A stretch of 30,571 bases of DNA from CSSed11-175R1 sp041685735 (GTDB taxonomy: Bacteria > Actinomycetota > Nitriliruptoria > Nitriliruptorales > Nitriliruptoraceae): contig JAWLFE010000034.1 in assembly GCA_041685735.1 (NCBI GenBank), positions 1-30,571 on the forward strand, given 5' to 3'. The notes beneath the pieces were generated by a model. That model did not search any database. It saw nothing but the letters and a program-made list of their open reading frames with translations, and was not told where the DNA came from. Position numbers and translations under genes: made by a program. Within the stretch, counting starts at the first letter, position 1, and every line of letters begins with the position of its first letter. This document shows positions 1-8,047 of this stretch, in pieces.

Positions 1-924
1 CAGCACCGCGTTGTCCGCGGCGTCCGCGGTGACCCAGAGCTGTGAGGCGTGTTCCTCGAGCGCGTGGAACGCGAGTCCGATCGCGCGTGCGGCCGGCTCG
101 ATGGTGACCGCCGCGATGCCATCGGTCGCGGCCCGCCACGCCGCCTGCGCATGGCCGTTGACGCGCGGCCCCTCCACCGCCCGACCGGGGCCGGTGGCGT
201 GGCCGCGGACGCGGGCGCGGGCGCGGTCGAAGGCGGCCTGGCTGCCGGCGCCGATCTCACGCTGTGCGACCGGGATGCGGCCGGCCAGGGCATCCTCGAT
301 CCAGCTGTCGGGCAGCGTGACGGGCGCCGCCAGGCCCACCTGCCACCGGGCGATGTGCCACCGGCGGACCGGCACCGCTGGATCGACGAGGGCTCCATCG
401 GGGCCGTGCACCATGACCGCGTGGCCGCGCCGCTCGGCCAGCACCCCGACCGCGGTCGCGCTGGATGTCGCGACGGGGACCACCCGCGGACCGCTGGTGG
501 CCTCCAGCAGCCGGGATGCCAGTCCGATGATCGGATCACACCCCGCCACGACGGCTGCCGGGCGCTCCACATCGAACAGATGCACGGTGCCGTCGCGGAT
601 CTGCCCGTCGGCGGTGGCCCAGCCCTCACCCGACCCCGCCGCGGGGACACACACCAGCCGGTCCCCCACGCGACCGACCCGCACCAGCGCGCCCTCGGCC
701 GGATCCTCGATGACCCCCACGACGTCCCGTCGTTCGGGTGCCAGCAACTCCTCGACCGTGGTCGACAGCGCCGACGCCAACCGGACGGCCGCATCGACCC
801 GCGGCAGGTGGCGGTCGGCCTCGACCGCGCCGACCAGCTGCCGACTGACGTCCGCCAGCTCGGCGAGGTGGACCTGCGTCAGCCCACGGGCCAACCGCAG
901 CTGCCGGATCCGATCACCCAACAC
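1..924 (-). CDS. XRE-family regulator with PBP-like sensor domain (3' end cut by window edge)
   Basis: Reading the reverse strand from a GTG at 924 gives an open frame of 308 codons that runs off the left edge. The first ~60 residues are a helix-turn-helix of XRE type (RIRQLRLARGLTQVHLAEL, then VSRQLVGAVE). The rest resembles the periplasmic-binding-protein-like domain found in molybdate-type regulators, with the typical AAVVAGCDPIIGLASRLLE segment and, near the edge, an NGHAQAAW...AARAIGLAF segment. The start is supported by GGAGGGG about six bases upstream. It is a cytoplasmic transcription factor, probably ligand-sensing through the C-terminal domain. It is divergent from the TPP-enzyme operon starting at 1084, so it likely controls that operon and itself; the ligand is unknown. 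About 50 C-terminal residues are probably missing. Family assignment is fairly secure; the target is inference. Confidence 0.8.
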   Translation of the reverse strand, partial: MLGDRIRQLRLARGLTQVHLAELADVSRQLVGAVEADRHLPRVDAAVRLASALSTTVEELLAPERRDVVGVIEDPAEGALVRVGRVGDRLVCVPAAGSGEGWATADGQIRDGTVHLFDVERPAAVVAGCDPIIGLASRLLEATSGPRVVPVATSSATAVGVLAERRGHAVMVHGPDGALVDPAVPVRRWHIARWQVGLAAPVTLPDSWIEDALAGRIPVAQREIGAGSQAAFDRARARVRGHATGPGRAVEGPRVNGHAQAAWRAATDGIAAVTIEPAARAIGLAFHALEEHASQLWVTADAADNAVL

Positions 925-973
925 CGCGGCCCCTCCGTGTCGGCATCCCGTCCGGGGTCTGCCAGTAGCCTGG

Positions 974-1001
974 CAGGAAGACAGGATACTAGCTTCCTGT
1001 C
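974..1001. promoter_or_regulatory. Inverted repeat, candidate operator between divergent genes
   Basis: The divergent intergenic region (925-1083) holds overlapping inverted repeats: CAGGAAG (974-980) with CTTCCTG (993-999), and GACAGGA (980-986) with TCCTGTC (995-1001). CAGGA thus occurs twice on one side and TCCTG once on the other. It lies 50 bases upstream of the regulator start and 83 bases upstream of the TPP-enzyme start, a good place for an autoregulatory operator. Binding is not shown by sequence alone. Confidence 0.4.
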
Positions 1002-1010
1002 GCCTTCCGC

Positions 1011-1038
1011 GTCTCCGGCATCCCGTCTCCGGCATCCC
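1011..1038. repeat. Tandem 14-bp direct repeat
   Basis: GTCTCCGGCATCCC occurs twice back to back (1011-1024 and 1025-1038). A third, partial copy (CGGCATCCCGTCC) lies at 941-953. It sits in the divergent promoter region just upstream of the operon start at 1084. It may be a replication-slippage duplication or a set of binding half-sites. Confidence 0.75.
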
Positions 1039-1083
1039 GTAGGGTTGACAGCGGCGAGGTGGCAGCCGACGGGACGGGAGACC

Positions 1084-2856
1084 ATGGCGGAGCTGACGGG
1101 TGGCGCGATCATCGCGCGGATGCTGGCGGCCGAGGGCGTCGAGCGGATGTTCGGCATCATCGACGGCACCTACTACGGGCTGTACGCGAGCTTGGCCGAT
1201 ACCGGGATCGAGCTGTACTCGCCACGGCACGAGACCTCCGCGCTGCACATGGCGGGGGCCTACGCCCGCACGACGGGCCGGCTGGGTGTGGCGATGGCCA
1301 GCAACGGCCCCGGCGTGGCCAACGCGCTGCCGGGCGTGGCCGTCGAGCAGGGTGAGGGCAACCGGGTCCTGCTGGTCACCTCGTCACGGCGGACCGGCAT
1401 CGGCGACCCGGACCGCGGTGGCACCTACCAGTACTTCGAGCAGGCGGCGGTCACCGCCCCGATGACCAAGTGGTCGGTGCACGTGCCCTCCGCCGACCGC
1501 ATCCCGGAGCTGACCCGGCACGCGCTGCGCGCCGTGTGGTCGGGGCGGCCCGGTGTCGTCCACCTCGACGTCCCTGAGGACCTGATCAACGGCACGCATG
1601 TGGTCGGCGGGCCACTGTGGGCACCCGCGACCTACCGGTCCCCCGTCCCGCTCCCCCCGGACCCGCAGCAGGTGGCCGCGTTGGCCGACCTGCTCCACGC
1701 CGCCGAACGGCCGCTGCTCCACGCCGGGTCCGGGGTGCTGCACGCCGGCGCGGAGGCCGCGTTGGCGGAACTGGCCCGCCACCTGAACGCGCCGATCACC
1801 ACCAGCTGGGCGGCACGTAGCGTCGTCGACGAGCGCTCCCGCCACGCCGTGCCGATGGTGCACGTCGACCTGGTCGACCGGGTCCGCAACGACACCGACC
1901 TGATCGTGGTGCTGGGTTCGCGGCTCGGCGAGACCGACTGGTGGGGCAAGGCCCCCAACTGGGCCCGACCCGAGGACGCCGCGACCGTGCAGATCGACGT
2001 CGATGAGGCCGTGCTCGGGGCGAACCGCCCGCTGAAGCTCGCGCTGCACGCCGACGTCGGCGCGACACTGACCGCCCTGCGTGAGGCGCTGGCGGACCGG
2101 GCACCCTCGCCGCATGCCGAGACGCGGAGCACCTGGCTGGATGGCATCGGCAGGGACCGCGAGGCCGACCGCACGAAGCTCGACGGGGCCCTGGACGCGA
2201 AAGACACCGACGGCCCGGTCCATCCGGCGCGGATCCCGACGACCGTGCAGCAGGTGTTCCCCGACGACACGATCTGGGTCGTCGACGGCGGCAACACCGC
2301 CATCTGGAGTCAGTTCTACCTGCAGATCCGGACCCCGCGGTCGATGCTGTCGACCTTCAAGTTCGGGATGCTCGGCGCGGGCATGGCCCAGCCGCTCGGC
2401 GCGAAGGTCGCCGCACCCGACCGGCCGGTGTGCTGCCTGATCGGTGACGGCGCCTTCGGCATGCACCCGCAGGAGGTCGAGACCGCCGTCCGCCACGGGC
2501 TCAAGGTCACCTGGATCGTGTTCGCCGACCGCGCCTGGGGCATGGTGAAGATGAGCCAGTCGATCGCCGCCAAGCCACTGAAGACCGTCGCGCGCCGGCT
2601 GCTGCTCGACAAGCCGCTGCCACCCGGCGACACGGTGTACGCCGACCTCGGCGAGATCCGGTTCGACGAGCTGGCCCGCGCCATGGGTGCCCACGGCGAG
2701 TACGTGACCCGGCCCGACGAACTGCGTCCGGCCCTGGAACGCTGCCTCGAGCTCGACGGCCCCGCGGTGGTCCACGTCGAGGTGGATGCCGGCGCACACC
2801 TGTGGGCCCCGGCGCTGCGGACCTTCAAGGCGATGCACGAGGAGCCGGCGGGATGA
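1084..2856 (+). CDS. TPP-dependent enzyme of the acetolactate synthase / benzoylformate decarboxylase family
   Basis: This 590-residue protein has the three-domain layout of the pyruvate-oxidase-like TPP superfamily. The N-terminal PYR domain has the cofactor-activating glutamate in RHETSAL (E50). A central Rossmann-like domain follows, and the C-terminal PP domain has the GDG motif at 454-456. The usual Asn-Asn that ends the TPP/Mg motif is replaced by Ala-Asp (481-482, in VFADRAWG), so an Asp probably replaces the Mg-ligating Asn. Such enzymes decarboxylate or ligate 2-keto acids, or cleave related C-C bonds; the substrate is not readable. The ATG at 1084 is preceded by GGGAG. The open frame continues upstream to position 49, but that part is antisense to the regulator gene and is not used. 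It heads a coupled operon with a transporter and two SDRs. Confidence 0.85.
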   Translation: MAELTGGAIIARMLAAEGVERMFGIIDGTYYGLYASLADTGIELYSPRHETSALHMAGAYARTTGRLGVAMASNGPGVANALPGVAVEQGEGNRVLLVTSSRRTGIGDPDRGGTYQYFEQAAVTAPMTKWSVHVPSADRIPELTRHALRAVWSGRPGVVHLDVPEDLINGTHVVGGPLWAPATYRSPVPLPPDPQQVAALADLLHAAERPLLHAGSGVLHAGAEAALAELARHLNAPITTSWAARSVVDERSRHAVPMVHVDLVDRVRNDTDLIVVLGSRLGETDWWGKAPNWARPEDAATVQIDVDEAVLGANRPLKLALHADVGATLTALREALADRAPSPHAETRSTWLDGIGRDREADRTKLDGALDAKDTDGPVHPARIPTTVQQVFPDDTIWVVDGGNTAIWSQFYLQIRTPRSMLSTFKFGMLGAGMAQPLGAKVAAPDRPVCCLIGDGAFGMHPQEVETAVRHGLKVTWIVFADRAWGMVKMSQSIAAKPLKTVARRLLLDKPLPPGDTVYADLGEIRFDELARAMGAHGEYVTRPDELRPALERCLELDGPAVVHVEVDAGAHLWAPALRTFKAMHEEPAG

Positions 2857-3806
2857 TGGCGCTGCCCGCGCCGCTGCTGGCCACGGTCGACGACATCCAG
2901 CTCAACTTCGATCCGACCAGCCTGCTGATCCTGAACATCGTGATCGGGTTGATCATGTTCGGGATCGCCCTGGACGTACGCGTGGCCGACCTGAAGTCCG
3001 TGTTCGTCCAACCGAAGGCGCCGCTCGTCGGGCTGACCGCACAGTTCCTGCTGCTGCCGGCGGCGACCTTCGCGCTGACCCGGATCCTGGATCCGGCACC
3101 GTCGATCGCGCTGGGGATGATCCTGGTGGGCTGCTGCCCCGGCGGGAACATCTCCAACATCGTCACCCACCTGGCGAAGGGCAACACCGGTCTGTCGATC
3201 GGGATGACGGGCGTGGCGACGATCGCGGCCGCGGTGGCGACCCCGGCGAACTTCGCCTTCTGGGGGTCGCTCGATCCCGGGACACGGGAGGTGCTGCGCT
3301 CGATCGTGCTGGACCCCGTGGACCTCGCGATCACGATCGCGCTGCTGCTGGTCATCCCCGTGACGGCCGGGGTGCTGGTGCGGCTGCGGCGTCCCGCGTT
3401 GGCGGAACGGCTGCACACGCCGGCGCGGATCATCTCGATCGTGTTCTTCGTCGCGTTCGTCGCGATCGCCTTCGCCAGCAACATCGAGCACTTCACGGCC
3501 CTGATCGGGGTCGTCGCCCTGGCGGTGTTCATGCACAACGCCGTCGCCCTCGCGCTCGGCTACGGCGCCGCGGCCGCACTGCGCCTACCCGAACGCGACC
3601 GCCGGGCCGTCAGCATCGAGGTCGGCATCCAGAACTCGGCGTTGGCGCTGGTCGTGATCTTCGGGTTCTTCGGCGGGCTCGGCGGCATGGCGTTGATCGC
3701 CGCGTGGTGGGGCATCTGGCACATCATCGCCGGGCTGGCGCTGGCCGGCGTGTGGTCACGGCGACCACCGCGGGTGCCCACCCCCGAACCCGCGGCCGAC
3801 GCGTGA
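2853..3806 (+). CDS. Bile acid:sodium symporter (BASS) family transporter
   Basis: A 317-residue polytopic membrane protein with about nine to ten hydrophobic segments. Two BASS-family signatures are visible: GCCPGGNISN (93-102), in the first discontinuous helix region, and EVGIQNSAL (256-264), in the second. Members are sodium-coupled importers of organic anions: bile acids in animals, 2-keto acids such as pyruvate in plants, and pantoate or similar acids in bacteria. The start ATG at 2853 overlaps the TPP enzyme stop (ATGATG), and a second ATG follows at 2856. Coupling to a 2-keto-acid enzyme suggests it brings in that enzyme's substrate or a precursor. Family is confident; substrate is inference. 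Confidence 0.9.
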   Translation: MMALPAPLLATVDDIQLNFDPTSLLILNIVIGLIMFGIALDVRVADLKSVFVQPKAPLVGLTAQFLLLPAATFALTRILDPAPSIALGMILVGCCPGGNISNIVTHLAKGNTGLSIGMTGVATIAAAVATPANFAFWGSLDPGTREVLRSIVLDPVDLAITIALLLVIPVTAGVLVRLRRPALAERLHTPARIISIVFFVAFVAIAFASNIEHFTALIGVVALAVFMHNAVALALGYGAAAALRLPERDRRAVSIEVGIQNSALALVVIFGFFGGLGGMALIAAWWGIWHIIAGLALAGVWSRRPPRVPTPEPAADA

Positions 3807-4792
3807 GTGAGGTGACGGCCGACGCGCACCGGTCCGGCGTGCTGGTCACCGGCGGGACGGGCTACCTCGGCTCCCTGGCGCTGCGGGCCCTCACGGCGCG
3901 TGCGGAGGTGAGGCCACTGGTGTCGCTGGACGTGCGCCAGCCGGTGGACGCGATCGGCGGGGTGAGCTACGTGACCGGCGACCTGCGCGAGGTCGATCTG
4001 TCGGTGACGCTGCGCGAACACGACATCGGCGCCGTCGTCCACCTGGCCGCGATCCTCGATCCGCCACCTGGCATGAGCGACAGCGAACTGCACGACATCG
4101 AGGTCGGAGGCACCCGCCGGGTCGTGGACGCCTGCATCGCGGCGGGGGTCGAGCACCTGACGGTCGCCTCGTCGGGTGCCGCGTACGGCTACTCCCCGCG
4201 CAACCGTGCGCGTCCGCTGACCGAGACCGACCCGGTGCCGGGCCATCCCCGGTTCGCCTACAGCCGTCACAAGGCAGAGGTGGAGTCGCTGCTCGCCGAC
4301 GCCCGGGACACGCACCCGCAGCTCGGACAGCTGGTGCTGCGACCCGGCACGATCCTGGGCACGGGCACCGACAACCAGATCACGCGCCTGTTCACCAGCC
4401 GGGTCGTGCTGGGGCTGACCGACACCGACGTGCCGTTCGTGTTCATCCACGACGCGGACGTCGCGGCGGTCATCGCCCGCGGCGTGGTTGACCGCGTCAC
4501 CGGTGTGGTGAACCTGGCCGGCGACGGGGTGCTCAGCCTGCGCGACATCGCCGCGATCGAAGGGGCGCGCTACCTACCGCTGCCACCGCGACTGATCGCC
4601 GGGGCGCTCCGGGTGCTGCAGCCGCTGCGCGTCGTGCCCTACGGCCCGGAACAGGTCGACTTCCTGCGCTACCGCCCGGTGCTGGCCAACGACCGGCTAC
4701 GCGAGCTGTTCCCGGGCCTGCCGCGGTTGACGACCGCCGAGACCTACGCAGGGTTCCGCCAGGCCCGCGACCGGAGGGGCGACGATGGGTGA
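3803..4792 (+). CDS. NAD(P)-dependent epimerase/dehydratase (extended SDR)
   Basis: A 329-residue extended short-chain dehydrogenase/reductase. The nucleotide-binding motif TGGTGYLG is at 16-23, and the catalytic Tyr/Lys pair is in YSRHK (Y153, K157), preceded by an ASSGAAYG segment. The start is the GTG at 3803, giving a GTGA overlap with the transporter stop; a second in-frame GTG is at 3812. Members act on nucleotide sugars, on hydroxy-acyl or steroid-like compounds, or reduce aldehydes. Nothing here separates these options. Its place between a transporter and another SDR suggests a step in a catabolic pathway rather than cell-wall sugar synthesis. Confidence 0.85.
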   Translation: MSEVTADAHRSGVLVTGGTGYLGSLALRALTARAEVRPLVSLDVRQPVDAIGGVSYVTGDLREVDLSVTLREHDIGAVVHLAAILDPPPGMSDSELHDIEVGGTRRVVDACIAAGVEHLTVASSGAAYGYSPRNRARPLTETDPVPGHPRFAYSRHKAEVESLLADARDTHPQLGQLVLRPGTILGTGTDNQITRLFTSRVVLGLTDTDVPFVFIHDADVAAVIARGVVDRVTGVVNLAGDGVLSLRDIAAIEGARYLPLPPRLIAGALRVLQPLRVVPYGPEQVDFLRYRPVLANDRLRELFPGLPRLTTAETYAGFRQARDRRGDDG

Positions 4793-5570
4793 GGACGCCG
4801 AGGTGGAGGCGCAGCCGACCGCGTTGGTCACCGGCGCGGCTGGCCACATCGGTGGCGCGCTGCTGCCGCTGCTGACCGCCGCGGGGCTCCGGACGATCGG
4901 GGTGGACCGGCCCGGATCCGTCGACACCCCCCCTGAGACCACGCGGGCGGACCGGTGGATCGCCATCGACCTCGCGGACGCGGCGTCGGAAGCCGAGCTC
5001 ACGGCGGCGCTGCGCAGCGAGCCGCGGCTCGACCTGGTGGTGGCCGCTGCCGGCGTCACCGCGTTGGGAGACCTCGCTTCGACCAGCGACGACGTCTTCG
5101 AGCGGGTGATGGCGGTCAACTACCACGGGGCGCTGCGCACCACCCGGGCGGCGCTGCCGGGATTGCGCGCGGCCGAGGGCCACCTCGTGGTCCTGTCCTC
5201 GGTCGCGGGTCTGCTTCCGGTTCCGGGGCGCCCCGCGTACGTCGGTGCGAAGCACGCCGTGACCGGCACGTTCCTGGCCCTGGCTGACGAGCTGGCGCAG
5301 GACGGCATCGCCGTGACCGTCGTCCACCCCGCCTTCCTGCGCAGCACGGTGACCGAGGTCGGCGGCGGTTCGCCGCGGTCGGTGACCGGCGCCGCCCTGG
5401 ATGCCGACGACGTCGCGCGGAAGGTCATGCGACTGGCCGCGCGCCGGCGCGCTGGCCGCCGTGTCCCGGCCCGCGTCCTGGTTGGCCGAACGGCCGCGCT
5501 CGCCGACACGATGCACCGCATCACGCCGGGGCTGGCCCGTCGGCTCGCGGCCCGACGCCTGCGCGACTGA
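4785..5570 (+). CDS. Short-chain dehydrogenase/reductase (classical SDR)
   Basis: A 261-residue classical SDR. It has the TGAAGHIG cofactor motif (16-23), an active-site Ser in VLSSVAG and YVGAK with Y152/K156. The ATG at 4785 overlaps the previous gene by eight bases. A basic C-terminal stretch (RRRAGRRVPARV, then LARRLAARRLRD) follows the catalytic domain. It likely interconverts an alcohol and a carbonyl with NAD(P)H. It is the last gene of the operon starting at 1084. Its final codons belong to a 15-bp tandem repeat that duplicates the stop codon. Confidence 0.87.
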   Translation: MGEDAEVEAQPTALVTGAAGHIGGALLPLLTAAGLRTIGVDRPGSVDTPPETTRADRWIAIDLADAASEAELTAALRSEPRLDLVVAAAGVTALGDLASTSDDVFERVMAVNYHGALRTTRAALPGLRAAEGHLVVLSSVAGLLPVPGRPAYVGAKHAVTGTFLALADELAQDGIAVTVVHPAFLRSTVTEVGGGSPRSVTGAALDADDVARKVMRLAARRRAGRRVPARVLVGRTAALADTMHRITPGLARRLAARRLRD

Positions 5571-5600
5571 CGCCTGCGTGACTGACGGCGGCGTGATCCA
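5556..5600. repeat. 15-bp tandem repeat spanning the SDR stop codon
   Basis: CGCCTGCGCGACTGA (5556-5570) is repeated with one change at 5571-5585, and a decayed third unit follows to about 5600. Each of the first two units reads R-L-R-D-stop in the frame of the SDR gene, so the stop codon itself is duplicated in frame. Confidence 0.75.
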
Positions 5601-5681
5601 ACACCTGCGCGACAGATGCCTCCACCCGGCGCCTGTGCGCTGGGCGGTGGGGTCACGAGCCGCCATGAGACCTCGGATGCG

Positions 5682-5697
5682 GCGGCCGTTCGGCCGC
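5682..5697 (+). terminator. GC-rich hairpin in the 5571-5825 intergenic region, possible terminator
   Basis: GCGGCCG-TT-CGGCCGC is a perfect 7-bp inverted repeat lying between the SDR gene and the DUF1611 gene. It could end the upstream operon, but no T tract follows, so it is not a standard intrinsic terminator. The rest of this 255-base gap shows no convincing gene. Confidence 0.3.
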
Positions 5698-5825
5698 GGC
5701 GCGACGAGCCGCCCCCGGTACGCTCGAAGGGCTCGCCCGATCACGCGTGGATCCCTCGTAGACATCCGGCCCATCTCCGGGCTGACCTCGTCGCCTCCGC
5801 GGAGCTGCTCCCCGAGGTGCCACCG

Positions 5826-6965
5826 ATGTCGCTTTCGACCGGCCACACGCTGTCCCGCTCGTTGCCGCACCCCCGTGCATCGCGCCCCACCGCCGTCGTG
5901 TACTGCGAGGCCAACTTCGGGCAGGTCGACGGCAAGACCGCCAACGGACTCGTGCGCCACAGCGACCGCTACGAGATCGTGGCGGTCATCGATGGCCAGC
6001 GTTCGGGTGCGGACGCCGGGATGGTGCTCGATGGCGCGGCCAACGACATCCCGATCCGCCAGGACCTCGATGCGGCACTGGCGCAGGCCACGACGCGCCC
6101 CGACTTCCTGATCTTCGGTATCGCCCCGGCGAGCGGCACGCTGTCGACCACTGAGCGTGCCCTCCTGCTGGACGCGATGAGCCGCGGACTGGGCATCGTC
6201 AACGGGCTCCACGAGTTCCTGAACGACGACCCGGAGTTCGCGGCGGCGGCCGCGATCAACGGGGTGCAGATCATCGACGTCCGACGGCCCCGTGCCGCTG
6301 CGTCCCTGCGGACCTTCACCGGACGCATCCACGACGTCACCTGCCCCCGCATCGCGGTGCTGGGGACGGACTGCGCGATCGGCAAGCGGACGACAGCGAC
6401 GGTACTGACCCGCGCCCTCAACGATCGTGGCGTGCATGCGGTGATGGTCGGAACGGGCCAGACGGGCCTGATCCAGGGAGCCCGGTTCGGGGTGGCGTTG
6501 GATGCGGTCCCGGCCCAGTTCGGGGCCGGAGAGCTGGAGGCCGTCGTCGTGGAGGCATTCGAGGCCGAACACCCCGACGTCATCATCGTGGAGGGCCAGG
6601 GCGCGCTCAGCCATCCCGCGTACTCGAGCTCGGCGTTCATCCTGCGGGGCAGCTGTCCGCAGGGGGTCGTGCTGCAACACGCACCCGGACGGGCGATGCG
6701 GTGTGACTTCCCGACCTTCGCCATGCCGACGCCCAGCGCTGAGATCGCCCTGATCGAGTCGTTCACCTCGACCCGGGTGATCGGCCTGACGCTCAACCAC
6801 GAACACCTGGACGACATCGAGGTGGAGGCCGCCATCACCCGGTACGCAGCGGAGCTCGGGCTGCCCGTGACCGATGCGCTGATGCGACCCCCGGACCGCC
6901 TGGTCGACATGGTCGTGGACGCCTTCCCGGAGATGCGACGGAAGCTGACCGCCGCGGTGACATGA
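5826..6965 (+). CDS. DUF1611 family protein (DgcN-like)
   Basis: A 379-residue protein of the DUF1611 family. The N-terminal part has a Rossmann-like fold segment, and the C-terminal part carries a P-loop-like motif GTDCAIGKRTTA (180-191) and VGTGQTG. Members have been linked to D-glutamate catabolism as an N-acyltransferase (DgcN). Whether this protein does that reaction cannot be told from sequence. The ATG at 5826 has GAGGTG six bases upstream; the frame stays open upstream but lacks family similarity. It is coupled by ATGA to a racemase-family gene, which supports a role in D-amino-acid handling. Confidence 0.8.
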   Translation: MSLSTGHTLSRSLPHPRASRPTAVVYCEANFGQVDGKTANGLVRHSDRYEIVAVIDGQRSGADAGMVLDGAANDIPIRQDLDAALAQATTRPDFLIFGIAPASGTLSTTERALLLDAMSRGLGIVNGLHEFLNDDPEFAAAAAINGVQIIDVRRPRAAASLRTFTGRIHDVTCPRIAVLGTDCAIGKRTTATVLTRALNDRGVHAVMVGTGQTGLIQGARFGVALDAVPAQFGAGELEAVVVEAFEAEHPDVIIVEGQGALSHPAYSSSAFILRGSCPQGVVLQHAPGRAMRCDFPTFAMPTPSAEIALIESFTSTRVIGLTLNHEHLDDIEVEAAITRYAAELGLPVTDALMRPPDRLVDMVVDAFPEMRRKLTAAVT

Positions 6966-8047
6966 GCCTGCCGCGCCTGGAGGTCGACCTGGACCGGATC
7001 GGCCACAACGCGCGCACGCTGGTCGACCTGCTGGCGGGCCGCGGCATCGGCGTGACCGGTGTCACCAAGGCCCTGCTCGGGGCCCCCGAGGTGGCGCAGG
7101 TCCTGGTCGACGCCGGCGTCGCGCGGCTCGGTGACGCACGGGTCGACAACCTCGAGTCGATGCGGCGCGCGGGCATCGCCGCGCCGATGGTGCTGATCCG
7201 CTCGCCGATGATCAGCCAGGCGGCGCGGGTGGTCGCGGCCGCGGACCGGAGCTTCAACACGGAGCCCGACGTGCTCGCGGCCCTGTCGGACGCCGCCGAG
7301 ACGCGCGGGACCACCCACGAGGTCGTGTTGATGGTGGAGCTGGGAGACCTCCGCGAAGGCATCCTGCCCGCCGACCTCGCTGCGGTCGTGAACGCCGTGC
7401 TGTACCTGCCCGGCCTGCGGCTCGTCGGGCTCGGCACCAACCTCGCCTGCCGGAGCGGCGTCGTGCCCGATGCGCCCAAGATGGCCGAGCTGTCCACCCT
7501 GACCACACGCACCGAGGAGGCGTTCGGGATCGACCTGCCGGTCGTGTCCGGTGGCAACTCCGCCAACCTGGCCGGGACGTTGGGCAACGCCGAACCCGGA
7601 CGGATCAACGACCTTCGGCTCGGCGAGTCGATCCTACTCGGGCGTGAACCGCTGCATCGCCACACCATCCCCGGCCTGTACGACGACACGATGACGATCG
7701 TGGCCGAGGTGATCGAGTCCAAGCGCAAGCCGTCCGTGCCGTGGGGGGACCTCGCCCAGGGAGCCTTCGGCGACGTGGACACCCCGACGGACCGGGGCGT
7801 GATCATGCAGTCGATCCTGGCGATCGGCCGACAGGACGTCGACCCGGACGGCCTGTGCCCACCGCCGGGCGTCGAGATCCTGTCGACGAGCAGTGACCAC
7901 CTGGTGATCGCCACCACGCGACCGCTGGCGATCGGCAGCACGGTCACCTTCAGGCCGGACTACAGCGCGCTCCTGCGGGCGGCGACCTCACCGTTCGTCA
8001 GGACCGTCTGGCAGTACCCGTCGCGGGGGACGACCGGGTCACGGTGA
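6962..8047 (+). CDS. Alanine/ornithine racemase family PLP enzyme
   Basis: A 361-residue protein with an alanine-racemase N-terminal-type TIM barrel. The PLP lysine is K36 in TGVTKALLG, followed by a D-A-R-V-D-N-L segment typical of the ornithine racemase branch (the usual text is D-S-R-I-E-N). SGGNSANL is a phosphate-binding-type stretch. Family members racemise alanine, ornithine or other amino acids; the specificity here is open. The start overlaps the DUF1611 stop (ATGA). The stop overlaps the convergent DUF3179 gene by nine bases, so the two operons end tail to tail with no spacer. Confidence 0.82.
   Translation: MSLPRLEVDLDRIGHNARTLVDLLAGRGIGVTGVTKALLGAPEVAQVLVDAGVARLGDARVDNLESMRRAGIAAPMVLIRSPMISQAARVVAAADRSFNTEPDVLAALSDAAETRGTTHEVVLMVELGDLREGILPADLAAVVNAVLYLPGLRLVGLGTNLACRSGVVPDAPKMAELSTLTTRTEEAFGIDLPVVSGGNSANLAGTLGNAEPGRINDLRLGESILLGREPLHRHTIPGLYDDTMTIVAEVIESKRKPSVPWGDLAQGAFGDVDTPTDRGVIMQSILAIGRQDVDPDGLCPPPGVEILSTSSDHLVIATTRPLAIGSTVTFRPDYSALLRAATSPFVRTVWQYPSRGTTGSR

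Noticed and set aside
1045..1050. TTGACA as the -35 box of the TPP operon
   Set aside because: No acceptable -10 lies 16-18 bases downstream, and the 1084 start is too close.
49..1083. Long N-terminal extension of the TPP enzyme (open frame from 49)
   Set aside because: This stretch is antisense to a clear XRE/PBP-like regulator gene, is Pro/Arg/Asp-rich and unlike the family. The ATG at 1084 with GGGAG gives the normal N-terminus.
4533..6806. 757-codon minus-strand open frame
   Set aside because: Antisense to the SDR and DUF1611 genes; low-complexity composition typical of a high-GC shadow.
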